A DNA stretch of 64,000 bases from Permianibacter aggregans (GTDB lineage: Bacteria > Pseudomonadota > Gammaproteobacteria > Enterobacterales > Permianibacteraceae): contig NZ_CP037953.1 in assembly GCF_009756665.1 (NCBI RefSeq), forward strand, positions 2,728,001 to 2,792,000, written 5' to 3'. This document shows, piece after piece, positions 1 through 10,930 of this stretch. The stretch's first letter is position 1, and each line of letters opens with the position of its first letter. The notes below the pieces were generated by a model that saw nothing but the letters and a program-made list of their open reading frames with translations, was not told where the DNA came from and ran no database searches. The position numbers were made by a program, and so were the translations under genes.

Positions 1-831
1 GCGCCAACGTCGTGCCTGAACTGTGAGACGCCGTTACAAGGCGCATACTGTCATCAATGCGGGCAGAAACATATTCCACGCGAGCATTGGGGGGTAGCGC
101 CCATGCTCGCCGAATTAGTCGAAAATCTCGGGAATCTGGATAACAAAGTTTTCCGTACGCTTCGCGACGTTTTGCTTCGACCTGGTGTTGTCGCATACCA
201 ATTTAATCAAGGCAGGCGTCGGCGGTATGCATCTCCGATAAGAATGTTGCTGTTCATTTTTTTGGTGATCTTTCTCTACCCATTCATCACCGACTTTACC
301 CAAGATCTGTCTAGCCACTTGCGCTTTGGGTTCTTCACGCAGTACGCACAACCCATGATTGACACGCTGATGGCAAACGCCTTTCAGGATAGGGCAGCGC
401 TTGAGCTGAAATTTGCTGAAAAGCAAGTCGATGTTGCCAGTGTGTTGGTGCTGATTCATGTGCCATTTTTTGCACTGGTTTTGTGGGGGCTACAACCTCA
501 GAAGCGATTTTACTTCATCGACCACATTGTCAACGCCTCCTTTTTTCTTATCTTTATTCTGCTGTACTTGTACTTGAATATCTTGCTGATTGGCATGCCT
601 TTAGAGTTTTTCTCTCGTGACCCCGAATTCAGCAAAACGGTTGAGCCCTGGTTGAATTTGATTCTGCTGAAGCTGCCATTTCCCTTCATGATGGCTGCAT
701 TTCTGAGGTTCGCGTATCAGCATTCTTGGTTGGCAGCAGCATGGCGGGCGCTACCGGCTACTGTTGGCTTTGTCATGGCGCATATGTTGTACCGAACAAC
801 GGTGTTCTATACGACATTGCTTTTTTTGTAA
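1..831 (+). CDS. DUF3667-type membrane protein with N-terminal zinc ribbon (5' partial)
   Basis: The reading frame is open from the first base, so the start lies outside the window. The visible N-terminus has two CxxC knuckles (bases 13-24 and 49-60) that form a zinc ribbon. Then come a charged segment and about four or five hydrophobic stretches, typical of polytopic inner-membrane proteins. A zinc ribbon followed by a conserved segment before the first membrane helix is the layout of DUF3667 proteins, whose function is unknown. An ATG at 103 would drop the zinc ribbon and is unlikely to be the start. The next gene begins 57 bases downstream on the same strand. The family call is by eye and moderately certain. 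Confidence 0.7.
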   Translation, partial: APTSCLNCETPLQGAYCHQCGQKHIPREHWGVAPMLAELVENLGNLDNKVFRTLRDVLLRPGVVAYQFNQGRRRRYASPIRMLLFIFLVIFLYPFITDFTQDLSSHLRFGFFTQYAQPMIDTLMANAFQDRAALELKFAEKQVDVASVLVLIHVPFFALVLWGLQPQKRFYFIDHIVNASFFLIFILLYLYLNILLIGMPLEFFSRDPEFSKTVEPWLNLILLKLPFPFMMAAFLRFAYQHSWLAAAWRALPATVGFVMAHMLYRTTVFYTTLLFL

Positions 832-888
832 GGTTTTTGTGTTGCTATCGACTATGGATAGTAGAAACCACCTATTGAGGAAATATTT

Positions 889-2325
889 GTGGGATTCATT
901 CGATTAACGTTGGCGGGTCTGTTCGCTACCACGAGCGTGGCTGGTGCGTTGGCGGCTGATTTGAAGTCAGTCAGTGAAAATTGTCACTTGAAAGGCTTTC
1001 GCGATCCCTTGCGTTGCCTGCAGGTGACCGTTCCTGCCGATTACCAGCGGCCTGATGAAAACCAGTATGAAATCTTCGTCGCCATTGCGCCGTCTTTGCG
1101 TGAAAACGCCAAGCCGGATCCGGTATTTGTCTTGGCGGGCGGACCGGGTCAGTCCGGCAGCAGCATCATCCATTTGCTTGCTAACGCCATGCAGAAACTG
1201 CGCGCCACCCGCGATATCGTGTTTATCGATCAGCGCGGCACCGGCCGCTCCGGCAAGCTGGATTGCCCGAATCTGAAAGATCAGATGTTCTCGCTCGATG
1301 AACAGCAAAGCGTGGCCATGTTTCGTGAATGTGTCGAGAGTCACTCGGTCGATTTTTCCCATTACACGACGGCCAATGCTGCGCGCGATCTGGATAAGAT
1401 CCGTCAGCAACTCGGCTACAACCAGATCAATCTCTGGGGTGGTTCCTACGGCACCCGACTGGCGCAAACCTATGCTCGCCTGTTTCCGGAAAACACCCGG
1501 GCGTTGATTCTTGATGGCGTGGCATCGCCGGAACAAGTGCTGGCGGTTTGGAGCAAAGATGCGCAAGCAGCGCTCGATAAACTGTTTCAGCAATGCGCCC
1601 AGGATGAAGACTGCCGTGCGGCGTTCCCGAATTTGCAGCAGGATTTTGTCAACGCCGCAACCAATATCAAGGCTGGTATTCCGCCCGTGCGTCTGCGTCA
1701 TCCGCGCACTGGCGAATGGATTGACGTGCCGCTGACTTACGAAATTTTTGCCGACACGGTACGCACGGCCTTGTATTCACCGACCACGATGGCCGCCTTG
1801 CCGCAATTGATTCATCTGGCTGCCGAAGGCAATTGGCAACCGATGGTGACGGCACTGCTGACCTACAGCGAGTGGACCCAGGATGCCATGGCGATCTTGC
1901 TGACGTTCTCCGTCGCCTGTGCCGAGGATGTGCCGTATATCGACGAAGCAACGATCGAATCCGAGCGCGCCAGTGGTTTTCTTGAGGGCTTGCAGGCCCG
2001 CACCTGGCCGCAGCTATGCCAGCAAGTACCGGTGAATACCGTGGAGCGCCACAGCACCGAAACCATTGCGGCGCCGACGTTATTGCTGTCCGGTGCTTAC
2101 GATCCGGTGACACCGCCATGGCGCGCAGAGCAGGCGATGCAGCACATCAGCACCGATCAGCACATTGTCGTGCCACAGCTTTCGCACGGCATCAGTAATG
2201 TTGGCTGCGCACCGAAACTGCTACGCGACTTTCTCGACAAGCCCAATGACAAGGTTGATGACGCCTGCTTGCAATCAACCCGTTTCCCGCCGTTTGTTGT
2301 CAGCGCCGCTGGTCCGCGCCCGTAA
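889..2325 (+). CDS. Secreted alpha/beta hydrolase with TAP-like C-terminal domain (probable peptidase)
   Basis: A 478-residue alpha/beta-hydrolase-fold protein with a signal peptide (residues 1-22, cut after ALA). Visible elements are the GGPGQSG oxyanion segment near 84-90, the nucleophile elbow GGSYGT (Ser186), an aspartate in GAYDPVTPP near 405 and a histidine in LSHG near 433. The paired Cys residues suit an exported protein. The C-terminal third resembles the TAP domain of tripeptidyl and prolyl aminopeptidases, so release of N-terminal residues from peptides in the periplasm is likely. The start is GTG, preceded by a TTGAGGAAA ribosome site. The gene sits 17 bases before the ABC transporter genes and is probably cotranscribed with them. 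The substrate is unknown. Confidence 0.85.
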   Translation: MGFIRLTLAGLFATTSVAGALAADLKSVSENCHLKGFRDPLRCLQVTVPADYQRPDENQYEIFVAIAPSLRENAKPDPVFVLAGGPGQSGSSIIHLLANAMQKLRATRDIVFIDQRGTGRSGKLDCPNLKDQMFSLDEQQSVAMFRECVESHSVDFSHYTTANAARDLDKIRQQLGYNQINLWGGSYGTRLAQTYARLFPENTRALILDGVASPEQVLAVWSKDAQAALDKLFQQCAQDEDCRAAFPNLQQDFVNAATNIKAGIPPVRLRHPRTGEWIDVPLTYEIFADTVRTALYSPTTMAALPQLIHLAAEGNWQPMVTALLTYSEWTQDAMAILLTFSVACAEDVPYIDEATIESERASGFLEGLQARTWPQLCQQVPVNTVERHSTETIAAPTLLLSGAYDPVTPPWRAEQAMQHISTDQHIVVPQLSHGISNVGCAPKLLRDFLDKPNDKVDDACLQSTRFPPFVVSAAGPRP

Positions 2326-2342
2326 CGAAAAAGGAATACCTC

Positions 2343-3077
2343 ATGATCGAACTACATAACGTGGAAAAAAGCTTTGGCAAAGTCAAAGCATTGGATGGCG
2401 CCAGCTTTCGTGCCGAAGACGGCAAAATTACTGCACTGCTGGGTCCCAACGGTGCCGGCAAAACTACCGCGATGCGTATCCTGTTTGGATTGTTGAAACG
2501 CGATGGCGGCGAGGTTGCGGTAGATGGCATTGATCCGGCAAAAGATCCCATCTCTGTACGCAAAAGTTTAGGTGTGTTAACCGACCAAGTCGGTTTGTAT
2601 GAACGACTGAGCACACGCGAGCATTTGCAGTATTTTGGCGAATTGCATGGCATGGATAAAGCGTCAATCGACAAGGCAACCGAGGAAATCAGCGCTTTGC
2701 TCGGCATGGAAGATATTCTGGAGCGCCGGGCCGCAGGTTTCTCGCAAGGCCAGCGATTGAAAGTGGCGCTGGCGCGAGCGCTGCTGCACTCACCGAAGAA
2801 CGTCTTGCTTGATGAGCCAACACGCGGTCTGGATGTCATGAGCACTCGTGCCTTGCGTAAAGCCATCAGCTCGTTGAAAGCACGCGGTTGCTGCGTGGTG
2901 TTTTCCACCCACGTCATGCAGGAAGTGTCGACTTTGAGCGATGAAGTCATTGTCATGACCAAAGGCAAGGCGGTTGCCGCCGGCACGCCACAGCAACTTT
3001 GCGAACGCACCGGCATCGCCAATCTTGAAGACGCGTTTGTCAGCCTGATCGGTACCGAAGAAGGAATCGCCGCATGA
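2343..3077 (+). CDS. natA: ABC transporter ATP-binding protein, NatA type
   Basis: This 244-residue ATPase has a Walker A motif GPNGAGKT near residues 31-38, a signature FSQGQ near 139, and Walker B LLDEPTRGLDV just after. The non-canonical signature (SQGQ rather than SGGQ) is common in NatA and related ABC-2 exporters. It should power the membrane protein encoded next, whose ATG overlaps this gene's stop (ATGA at 3074-3077), a sign of translational coupling. NatAB systems export sodium or, in other bacteria, drugs or peptides; the substrate here cannot be read from sequence. The symbol marks family likeness, not proven sodium transport. Confidence 0.85.
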   Translation: MIELHNVEKSFGKVKALDGASFRAEDGKITALLGPNGAGKTTAMRILFGLLKRDGGEVAVDGIDPAKDPISVRKSLGVLTDQVGLYERLSTREHLQYFGELHGMDKASIDKATEEISALLGMEDILERRAAGFSQGQRLKVALARALLHSPKNVLLDEPTRGLDVMSTRALRKAISSLKARGCCVVFSTHVMQEVSTLSDEVIVMTKGKAVAAGTPQQLCERTGIANLEDAFVSLIGTEEGIAA

Positions 3078-4270
3078 AGTCGTTGTTTGATCCCTGCACG
3101 TTGGCGGTATTCCGTAAAGAGCTGCGCGATACCCTGCGTGACAAACGCTCAATGATGATGTTCATGGTGTTTGTCCTGATGTACCCATTGATGATGATGG
3201 GTATCATGAACTTTGTTATCAAAAAGAGCACCGCCGGCGAAAAAGAAGAAATCACCGTCATTGTCTCCGGCGCCGAATATGCCGGGCGTCTGGTCAATGA
3301 TTTACGTGCGGCCGAGATTACCGTTCAGGAAGAGAACCTGACTGAAGATGCGGAAATCGAAGCGCGCTTGAAAAAGAAAGATCTGACAGCGGTAATTGTC
3401 GTTCCGGAAACCTACCCGGAACAGTATAACGAACTGAAGCCGGCAACCCTGATGCTCTGGTTCAACTCAACCAGCGATCAGCGCTCGAAACTGAACAGGG
3501 TCAATAGCATTCTTCGCCAATACGAAGCCGTAACCGCACAATCACGCCTGCTACAGCGCGGCGTGGCGCCCGCGTTGATCAACCCGATTGATATCCAGGA
3601 ATTCGATACCGCCACCGCAGCGACACGCTCAAGTCAGCTCGCCGGCACGATACTCGGCTTCATGTTCGTGTTTGCGTTTTACTTCTGTCTGAACATCACG
3701 CTCGATAGCACCGCCGGTGAGCGCGAGCGCAAATCGCTGGAAATTCTGTTGGTGCAGCCGGCCACAGCCACGCAGATTGTCATGGGCAAATGGCTCGCTG
3801 CGGCGCTGTTCAGTGCCGTCGGTTTGACGCTGGAACTGGCAGCGGCCAATGCCATTCTCGGCAAACTGCCGCTGGAAGAAATTGGCATGAGCTGGCAGCT
3901 TGGCTGGAATGGATTGGCTCTTGTGCTGTTACTGTCGATGCCGCTGTGTTTGTTTGCCGCCGCCTTTGAAATTGCCTTTGCGCTGAACAGCAAAAGTTTC
4001 AAAGAAGCACAAACCAACATGGGCTTCATCATGTTCATTCCGATGCTGCCGGTGCTTGTAGTCGCTATCACCGGTGCCGAGTCAGCGCCGTGGATGTACA
4101 GCTTGCCGGTGCTGGGCGAGCAGGAAGTGCTGAAAGCCCTGGCCAAAGGTGAAGTGTTGCAGTGGTGGCAGTACCTGGCACCCGCCGTGACTTCGACAGT
4201 GCTGAGCATTGCTTGCCTGCTGTTCGCCAGTAAGCGCATGGCCAGCGAACGTTTTGTGCTGGGTATTTAA
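3074..4270 (+). CDS. natB: ABC-2 type permease, NatB type
   Basis: A 398-residue integral membrane partner of the preceding ATPase. One membrane helix lies near residues 25-50, followed by a large extracytoplasmic domain (roughly 55-190). A block of five or so helices ends the protein. This is the ABC-2 / NatB (COG1668) layout. It contains the conserved cytoplasmic segment ERERKSLEILLVQPA after the second helix. It overlaps natA by four bases and its TAA is followed directly by the GTG of the sigma-factor gene, so one transcript probably carries all three. The transported substrate is unknown. Confidence 0.83.
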   Translation: MKSLFDPCTLAVFRKELRDTLRDKRSMMMFMVFVLMYPLMMMGIMNFVIKKSTAGEKEEITVIVSGAEYAGRLVNDLRAAEITVQEENLTEDAEIEARLKKKDLTAVIVVPETYPEQYNELKPATLMLWFNSTSDQRSKLNRVNSILRQYEAVTAQSRLLQRGVAPALINPIDIQEFDTATAATRSSQLAGTILGFMFVFAFYFCLNITLDSTAGERERKSLEILLVQPATATQIVMGKWLAAALFSAVGLTLELAAANAILGKLPLEEIGMSWQLGWNGLALVLLLSMPLCLFAAAFEIAFALNSKSFKEAQTNMGFIMFIPMLPVLVVAITGAESAPWMYSLPVLGEQEVLKALAKGEVLQWWQYLAPAVTSTVLSIACLLFASKRMASERFVLGI

Positions 4271-4783
4271 GTGACCGCAACGCTCGCCTCGGCGCAGGAG
4301 ATTCCGGATTTCGAGCAGGTGGTGGCCGTACATGGTGCGGCCATTGGCCGTGTTGCCGCTGTGCACGAAAAAGTCAAAGCCAGGCGCGATGAACTGGTGC
4401 AGGAAATTCTGCTGGCCGTTTGGCAAGCGTTGTCACGTTTCAAAGGCGATTCCAGCCTGAAGACTTTTGTGTTGCGCATTGCGCATCACAAAAGCGTTGA
4501 TCATGTTTTGAAATCACGTCATGACAGCAAACATCAGGCATTCGATGAGTCGCTGGTCGAGCCTTCTGCCGATACTGAACAATCGGTGAGTTTGCAGCAA
4601 CGCGCCGAACGATTACTGCAAGCGGTGCAGCGAATGCCATTGGCGCAACGCGAGCTGGTGGCGTTGGCGTTGGAAGGATGCTCGCATCAGGAAATTGCCA
4701 CCATCATTGGTATCTCTGCCAACAATGTTGCCGTGCGCTTGTCGCGAGCACGCCAACAATTGCAACACGTAATGGAGCCATGA
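4271..4783 (+). CDS. ECF-like RNA polymerase sigma factor
   Basis: A 170-residue sigma-70 family protein. Region 2 is visible around residues 35-80 (LVQEILLAVWQALSRFKGDSS, then KTFVLRIAHHKSVDHV), and region 4 has a helix-turn-helix at about 125-165 (REL-ALALEGCSHQEIA, then ISANNVAVRLSRAR). The start is a GTG placed directly against the stop of the ABC permease (TAAGTG), so translation is probably coupled to the transporter. A membrane protein follows after three bases and may act as its partner or anti-sigma factor, though no zinc-binding anti-sigma motif is seen. Promoters it would recognise are unknown. Confidence 0.82.
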   Translation: MTATLASAQEIPDFEQVVAVHGAAIGRVAAVHEKVKARRDELVQEILLAVWQALSRFKGDSSLKTFVLRIAHHKSVDHVLKSRHDSKHQAFDESLVEPSADTEQSVSLQQRAERLLQAVQRMPLAQRELVALALEGCSHQEIATIIGISANNVAVRLSRARQQLQHVMEP

Positions 4784-4786
4784 AAC

Positions 4787-5383
4787 ATGTCTGAACCCAT
4801 GACTTACGATTGGCAGCAATTGGCAACGACCTGGCAATTGCTGCCAATAGACGAGTTGCGCTTACGCCGTTCAACACGGTGGAAAACCTGGCGCATGGCC
4901 GCCAACGCCACGTTGGAAGTGTTGGTGATTTTCTATGTATGGGCCATGACGTTTTGGTTCTGGGGTGATTTGCACAGTGTGATCTGGCGCAGTTGGTTGT
5001 TGCTCTGGTGCGTACTGACGCCATTTTTTGTTGCGTGGTCGTTTTATAACAAACGTGGCACTTGGCAATCGCGCGACGAAACAACGGTTGCTCTTTTGAT
5101 GTTGAGAAAGCAAAGGGCAGAAGCGGGAATCCGCTATGCCAAAAACAGCGTCATTGCGATGTTGTCGTCGGCGGCGATGGCCGTGTTGTTCGGCGTTATC
5201 GATCAAGGGTACGCGCCTGCCGCCGAAGAGATGCTTTGGTATAGGGTATGGTGGCCAGTAATTTTCGTTGTCGCTTGGCTAGTGTTTGGCGCCGCCATCA
5301 CCGAATGGTATCGCCGTCTGCAGCAGCGCAAACTCGCCGAAGTGAGCAAACTGCTCACGGAGTTCGATTCGCGCCTGAGTTAG
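4787..5383 (+). CDS. Membrane protein downstream of the sigma factor (unknown function)
   Basis: A 198-residue protein with a cytoplasmic N-terminal stretch of about 40 residues and then two helical hairpins, four membrane segments in all (about 43-62, 65-85, 120-140, 150-172). It ends in a charged tail. It starts three bases after the sigma-factor stop, at the first ATG. Position suggests a sensor or anti-sigma role, since many ECF sigma factors are followed by a membrane regulator. The protein lacks the usual HxxxCxxC zinc motif, so this is inference from neighbourhood only. I do not recognise the family. Confidence 0.6.
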   Translation: MSEPMTYDWQQLATTWQLLPIDELRLRRSTRWKTWRMAANATLEVLVIFYVWAMTFWFWGDLHSVIWRSWLLLWCVLTPFFVAWSFYNKRGTWQSRDETTVALLMLRKQRAEAGIRYAKNSVIAMLSSAAMAVLFGVIDQGYAPAAEEMLWYRVWWPVIFVVAWLVFGAAITEWYRRLQQRKLAEVSKLLTEFDSRLS

Positions 5384-5429
5384 GCAATGCTAGACTTTGC
5401 GCATCGACACCGATGATGGAGTTTTCCCG

Positions 5430-6743
5430 ATGATGCAATGGCAAACGCTGCTGACGCCGCATCGCTCCCACCACGAACTGGAATCCGAGCCGGAAATCGG
5501 CCGCTCACACTTTCATAAAGACCACGATCGCGTGGTCTTTTCCAGCGCGTTTCGGCGTCTCGGTCGGAAAACCCAAGTCCATCCGTTGTCACTGAATGAT
5601 CACATCCACACCCGATTGACGCACAGCGTTGAAGTTGGTTCGGTGGGGCGCAGTCTCGGCTTGATGGCCGGCGAAACATTGCAAGATGAATTACCGAGCT
5701 GGATCAATCCCGCGGATATCGGCGCTATTGTTCAGGCTGCTTGCCTTGCTCACGACATTGGCCACCCACCATTCGGTCATGCCGGTGAATACGCGGTACG
5801 CGATTTTTTCGGCCGCCATCGCGGCAGCAGCATGCTCAGTGAACTGACCGAAGCCGAACTTACCGATCTCTGTGGTTTTGAATCCAACGCACAAGCCTTC
5901 CGTGTTGTTACTCAAACCGAATACCATCAGTTCGCTGGCGGCATGCGTCTGACCTATCCAACGCTGGGTACGCTAATGAAGTATCCGTGGACGTCGCAGC
6001 ATGCGGGTAGTAAGGAAAAATTTGGTGCATTTCTGACCGAGAAAGATATTTTTAAAGAAGTAGCGGAAAGACTCGGGCTGATTGAGCTTTCTCCAGAGAA
6101 ATATGCGCGCCATCCATTGGCATTTCTGATGGAGGCAGCTGACGACATCTGCTACACGATTCTCGATCTGGAAGATGCCATTGAGCTGAATATCCTGAGT
6201 TACGACGATGTCGAACCGATTCTGTTGCAACTCTGCGGCTGGCAACAACCGCACGAATACGCGATGGATAAGCGCCTGAGCCCCCGTCGTCGCATCAGTG
6301 CCTTTCGCGGTAGAGCCATGGAGCGCATGTTGAACTCGGCTGTGCAGGCATTCATGGCTAACCGAAGCGGCATCATGAGTGGTTCATATCAGGGCGAGTT
6401 GCTGCTCGATGGTGACAAGGACGTCGCCGCCGGCGTACAAGCTGGCAAACAACTCGCCTACCAAAAAGTCTTCCGCAACGCCCGCAAATCTGAATTGGAA
6501 ATCGGTGCCTTCTCAACCATCGGTACGTTGCTCGAAGTGTTCTGCCAGGCCGTCTACGAACAATACAGCACCGAGCATGTTAGCTTCCGCGCCAAACGTG
6601 TGCTCGATTTGATGGGCGCCAACGCGCCTGATCCGCAATGGCCGCTCTATCAAGCCTATATGCGAGTTATCGACTACGTCACCGGCATGACTGACAACTA
6701 CGCAACGTATCTGGCGCATCAGATTGGTGGCATGGCGAGGTAA
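5430..6743 (+). CDS. dgt: Deoxyguanosine triphosphate triphosphohydrolase
   Basis: A 437-residue HD-domain dNTPase that splits dGTP (possibly other dNTPs) into the nucleoside and tripolyphosphate. The metal-binding HD signature is clear: RLTHSVEVG near residue 60 supplies the first histidine and LAHDIGHPPFGHAGE near 105-120 the HD pair. The start is set at 5430 because GGAG lies eight bases upstream; an in-frame TTG at 5397 has no such site. It is close in length to the shorter dGTPase-like proteins (E. coli Dgt is about 505 residues), so substrate range may be broader than dGTP. A likely terminator follows in the gap before katG. Confidence 0.88.
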   Translation: MMQWQTLLTPHRSHHELESEPEIGRSHFHKDHDRVVFSSAFRRLGRKTQVHPLSLNDHIHTRLTHSVEVGSVGRSLGLMAGETLQDELPSWINPADIGAIVQAACLAHDIGHPPFGHAGEYAVRDFFGRHRGSSMLSELTEAELTDLCGFESNAQAFRVVTQTEYHQFAGGMRLTYPTLGTLMKYPWTSQHAGSKEKFGAFLTEKDIFKEVAERLGLIELSPEKYARHPLAFLMEAADDICYTILDLEDAIELNILSYDDVEPILLQLCGWQQPHEYAMDKRLSPRRRISAFRGRAMERMLNSAVQAFMANRSGIMSGSYQGELLLDGDKDVAAGVQAGKQLAYQKVFRNARKSELEIGAFSTIGTLLEVFCQAVYEQYSTEHVSFRAKRVLDLMGANAPDPQWPLYQAYMRVIDYVTGMTDNYATYLAHQIGGMAR

Positions 6744-6869
6744 CCAGCATGTAACCAATTTCTCGAGTTTTCTTTGCTTACTTGTTTAGAACAAAACTGA
6801 ACAATGGAAAGTCCCTAGCCAATTCAATGGTTTTGTTTTCCCGAGTTACTGCGATCTTCCGCTATAGCT

Positions 6870-6898
6870 AGAGGGCTCATTGTAGCCCTTTGTTCTTT
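6870..6898 (+). terminator. Possible rho-independent terminator after dgt
   Basis: AGGGCT and AGCCCT form a six-base stem, extendable by a G-T and an A-T pair, around loop CATTGT. It is followed by TTGTTCTTT, an interrupted T tract. It lies 130 bases after the dgt stop and before the catalase gene. The stem is short, so the call is tentative. Confidence 0.4.
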
Positions 6899-6915
6899 GC
6901 TGACCTGCAGCATAG

Positions 6916-9237
<2,322 letters not shown>

Positions 9238-9253
9238 TCCCTGAGCAGAAAAT

Positions 9254-9282
9254 AAAAAGGCCACCAAAAGGTGGCCTTTTTA
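9254..9282. terminator. Bidirectional rho-independent terminator between katG and a formyltransferase
   Basis: AAAAAGGCCACC and GGTGGCCTTTTT form a 12-base stem around an AAAA loop, with a T run on either strand. It lies between convergent genes and can stop both transcripts. Confidence 0.9.
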
Positions 9283-9304
9283 TCAAGAGTCATTATCAGT
9301 GAGA

Positions 9305-10108
9305 TCAGCGAAAGGGAATGGTAATCACGCCATCTTTGGCAGCCACCGTAATGGAATTTCCGTTTTGCTGCAAAATGGTTCCTGGCGTTACTTCGTGTGC
9401 CAGAACATTCGCCTCGACATAAAAAATCCGCGCTTCGATTTCATTCACCTTTGCGAACGTACCAAGGCTGCCGAATGCACGGATAGTTTTGAGAATCTTT
9501 TCGATAGCGTCATGCCAGTTGATCGTTTGTTGCTCGCGCGGAACCATCGGCCAGTACGAACCTTCTGCTTGTGGCTGAGCATGGCGGTAAAGCGTTTCGA
9601 TCTGCGCAAACAGTGCCGGTAGCATTTCCGTCGCAAGGCCAATGAGCTTCTGACAATAATGATCGTAGTTGTCGCCAGACTCGATGCTGAGCGATTGCTG
9701 CAGCAGAATATCGCCGGCATCAAAGCTATCGGTCATCTTGTGAAAGCTAAGTCCAGCGTGTTGCGGATACTGCAGCAATAGCCAGGGAATCGGTGTCGGG
9801 CCACGACCATGTGGCAGCATGGTTGGATGCAAGTTGATGGCATAACGCAGCTCAGCGGGAACAGAAATCTTCCATGGATACTCGGCGCTCAGAAACAGTT
9901 CAACACCGGAATCAACCAGCTTATTCAATGCCACCAATGCTGGCTTGCTATCGATAACCGGAATGGTGTGTTGCGCGGCAAACTGATGGATGTGCTGGGT
10001 AGCTATCGATAGCGGACCGGTAAAAATGGCTACTATTTCATGGCCGCGCTCTGCGAGCAATGGCAGGCAGGGATGGTACAAGTCGTAACCGAAGAAGGCG
10101 ATTTTCAT
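9305..10108 (-). CDS. Formyltransferase family protein, stand-alone
   Basis: A 267-residue protein of the formyl-tetrahydrofolate-dependent transferase fold (Fmt, PurN and ArnA-N family). Key motifs are the start KIAFFGYD, the catalytic asparagine-histidine segment NLHPTMLPHGRGPTP near residues 105-120, and the family aspartate in DSFDAGDILLQ near 142. The acceptor is unknown; relatives formylate Met-tRNA, glycinamide ribotide or amino sugars. It is shorter than Fmt and no deformylase or sugar-biosynthesis genes adjoin it, so an amino-sugar or unknown acceptor is likelier than tRNA. ATG 10108 is preferred to an in-frame TTG at 10153 because it starts exactly at the fold's first strand. Confidence 0.75.
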   Translation of the reverse strand: MKIAFFGYDLYHPCLPLLAERGHEIVAIFTGPLSIATQHIHQFAAQHTIPVIDSKPALVALNKLVDSGVELFLSAEYPWKISVPAELRYAINLHPTMLPHGRGPTPIPWLLLQYPQHAGLSFHKMTDSFDAGDILLQQSLSIESGDNYDHYCQKLIGLATEMLPALFAQIETLYRHAQPQAEGSYWPMVPREQQTINWHDAIEKILKTIRAFGSLGTFAKVNEIEARIFYVEANVLAHEVTPGTILQQNGNSITVAAKDGVITIPFR

Positions 10109-10445
10109 CTGGCGCAGAGTAAAGGTGGCTCTGTCACGGAGTATCGCTGTCAATCAATCGCTAATGCAAACGTCTTGTTCGGACTCGCTAACACTGATTC
10201 GCCGCCGGCAGCTTTCACTACAGTATTTGACTTCCGGCCAACAGCGTTGCCATTTCTTGCGCCATTGAAATGGGCGCTGACAAACCCGACAGATTTTTTC
10301 CGGTCTCTCGTTTTTATAACGCATTGATCTGGCCAGCCAATGGGATTGAGTGCTTGTACGCGTTTCAAGACCGTAGCGGCCACTCGCGATACGGTATGCT
10401 CTATGCTTTCAGAGCATTACTGGGTTGCACTCAGTGGAGTGGATA
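10109..10445. other. Divergent intergenic region, no gene seen
   Basis: About 337 bases between two divergent genes. Small reading frames here have no ribosome site or recognisable product. The one ordered element is an inverted repeat ATGCTCT (10396-10402) and AGAGCAT (10411-10417), shortly before the ACT-like gene and possibly an operator. Promoters for both genes must lie here but none is clear. Confidence 0.4.
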
Positions 10446-10853
10446 ATGACAGGTGAAAAGAACTTGCGGGCACTGATTCGCTCCATGGCGCCAGCGCTGC
10501 GAGCCGAGCGTTATGTGTTTGTTTCGATAGCGAAAGGCGAGTATGGCGATTATGCCGAGCTGAAACCTTTGGCGGCTTTTCTTGAAGACGAAGGCATGAC
10601 GCTGATCCTGGAGCAGGTGGTGGCAGCCAACTTTGGCTTTGGCGATCAGCCGGTTTTTCGCTGTATCAGCCTGACCGTGCATTCCAGTCTGGAGGCTGTC
10701 GGATTGACGGCGGCGGTCGCCACGGCGCTCGCCGAGCAAGGGATTAGCGCCAATGTTGTTGCCGCCTATTACCACGATCATATTTTTGTGCCGGAGCGGC
10801 ATGCTGACAAGGCCGTTGAGGTTTTGAATCTCTTGTCGCGTTCATCGACGTAG
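10446..10853 (+). CDS. Small ACT-like domain protein
   Basis: A 135-residue protein with two ACT-like halves of alternating strands and helices (FVSIAKGEYGDYAEL near 30; LTVHSSLEAVGLTAAVATALAEQGISANVVAAYYHDHIFVP at 75-115). It resembles the short ACT_7 / DUF2241-type proteins, thought to bind small ligands such as amino acids. The start is ATG 10446, six bases after GGAG. It precedes an amino-acid permease by 77 bases on the same strand, consistent with, but not proof of, an amino-acid-related role. Catalysis is not expected. Confidence 0.7.
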   Translation: MTGEKNLRALIRSMAPALRAERYVFVSIAKGEYGDYAELKPLAAFLEDEGMTLILEQVVAANFGFGDQPVFRCISLTVHSSLEAVGLTAAVATALAEQGISANVVAAYYHDHIFVPERHADKAVEVLNLLSRSST

Positions 10854-10930
10854 CGTTTTTACGCAAAACTATATTCAAGTAGCGGCATTTCGCTTAGTCT
10901 TCATCCATGCCGTGCTAATCAAGAACAAAC

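Noticed and set aside
6782-6794. TTGTT-TAG-AACAA palindrome and possible OxyR site before katG
   Set aside because: The palindrome is short and AT-rich, and no ATAG-N7-CTAT series of the OxyR type fits well.
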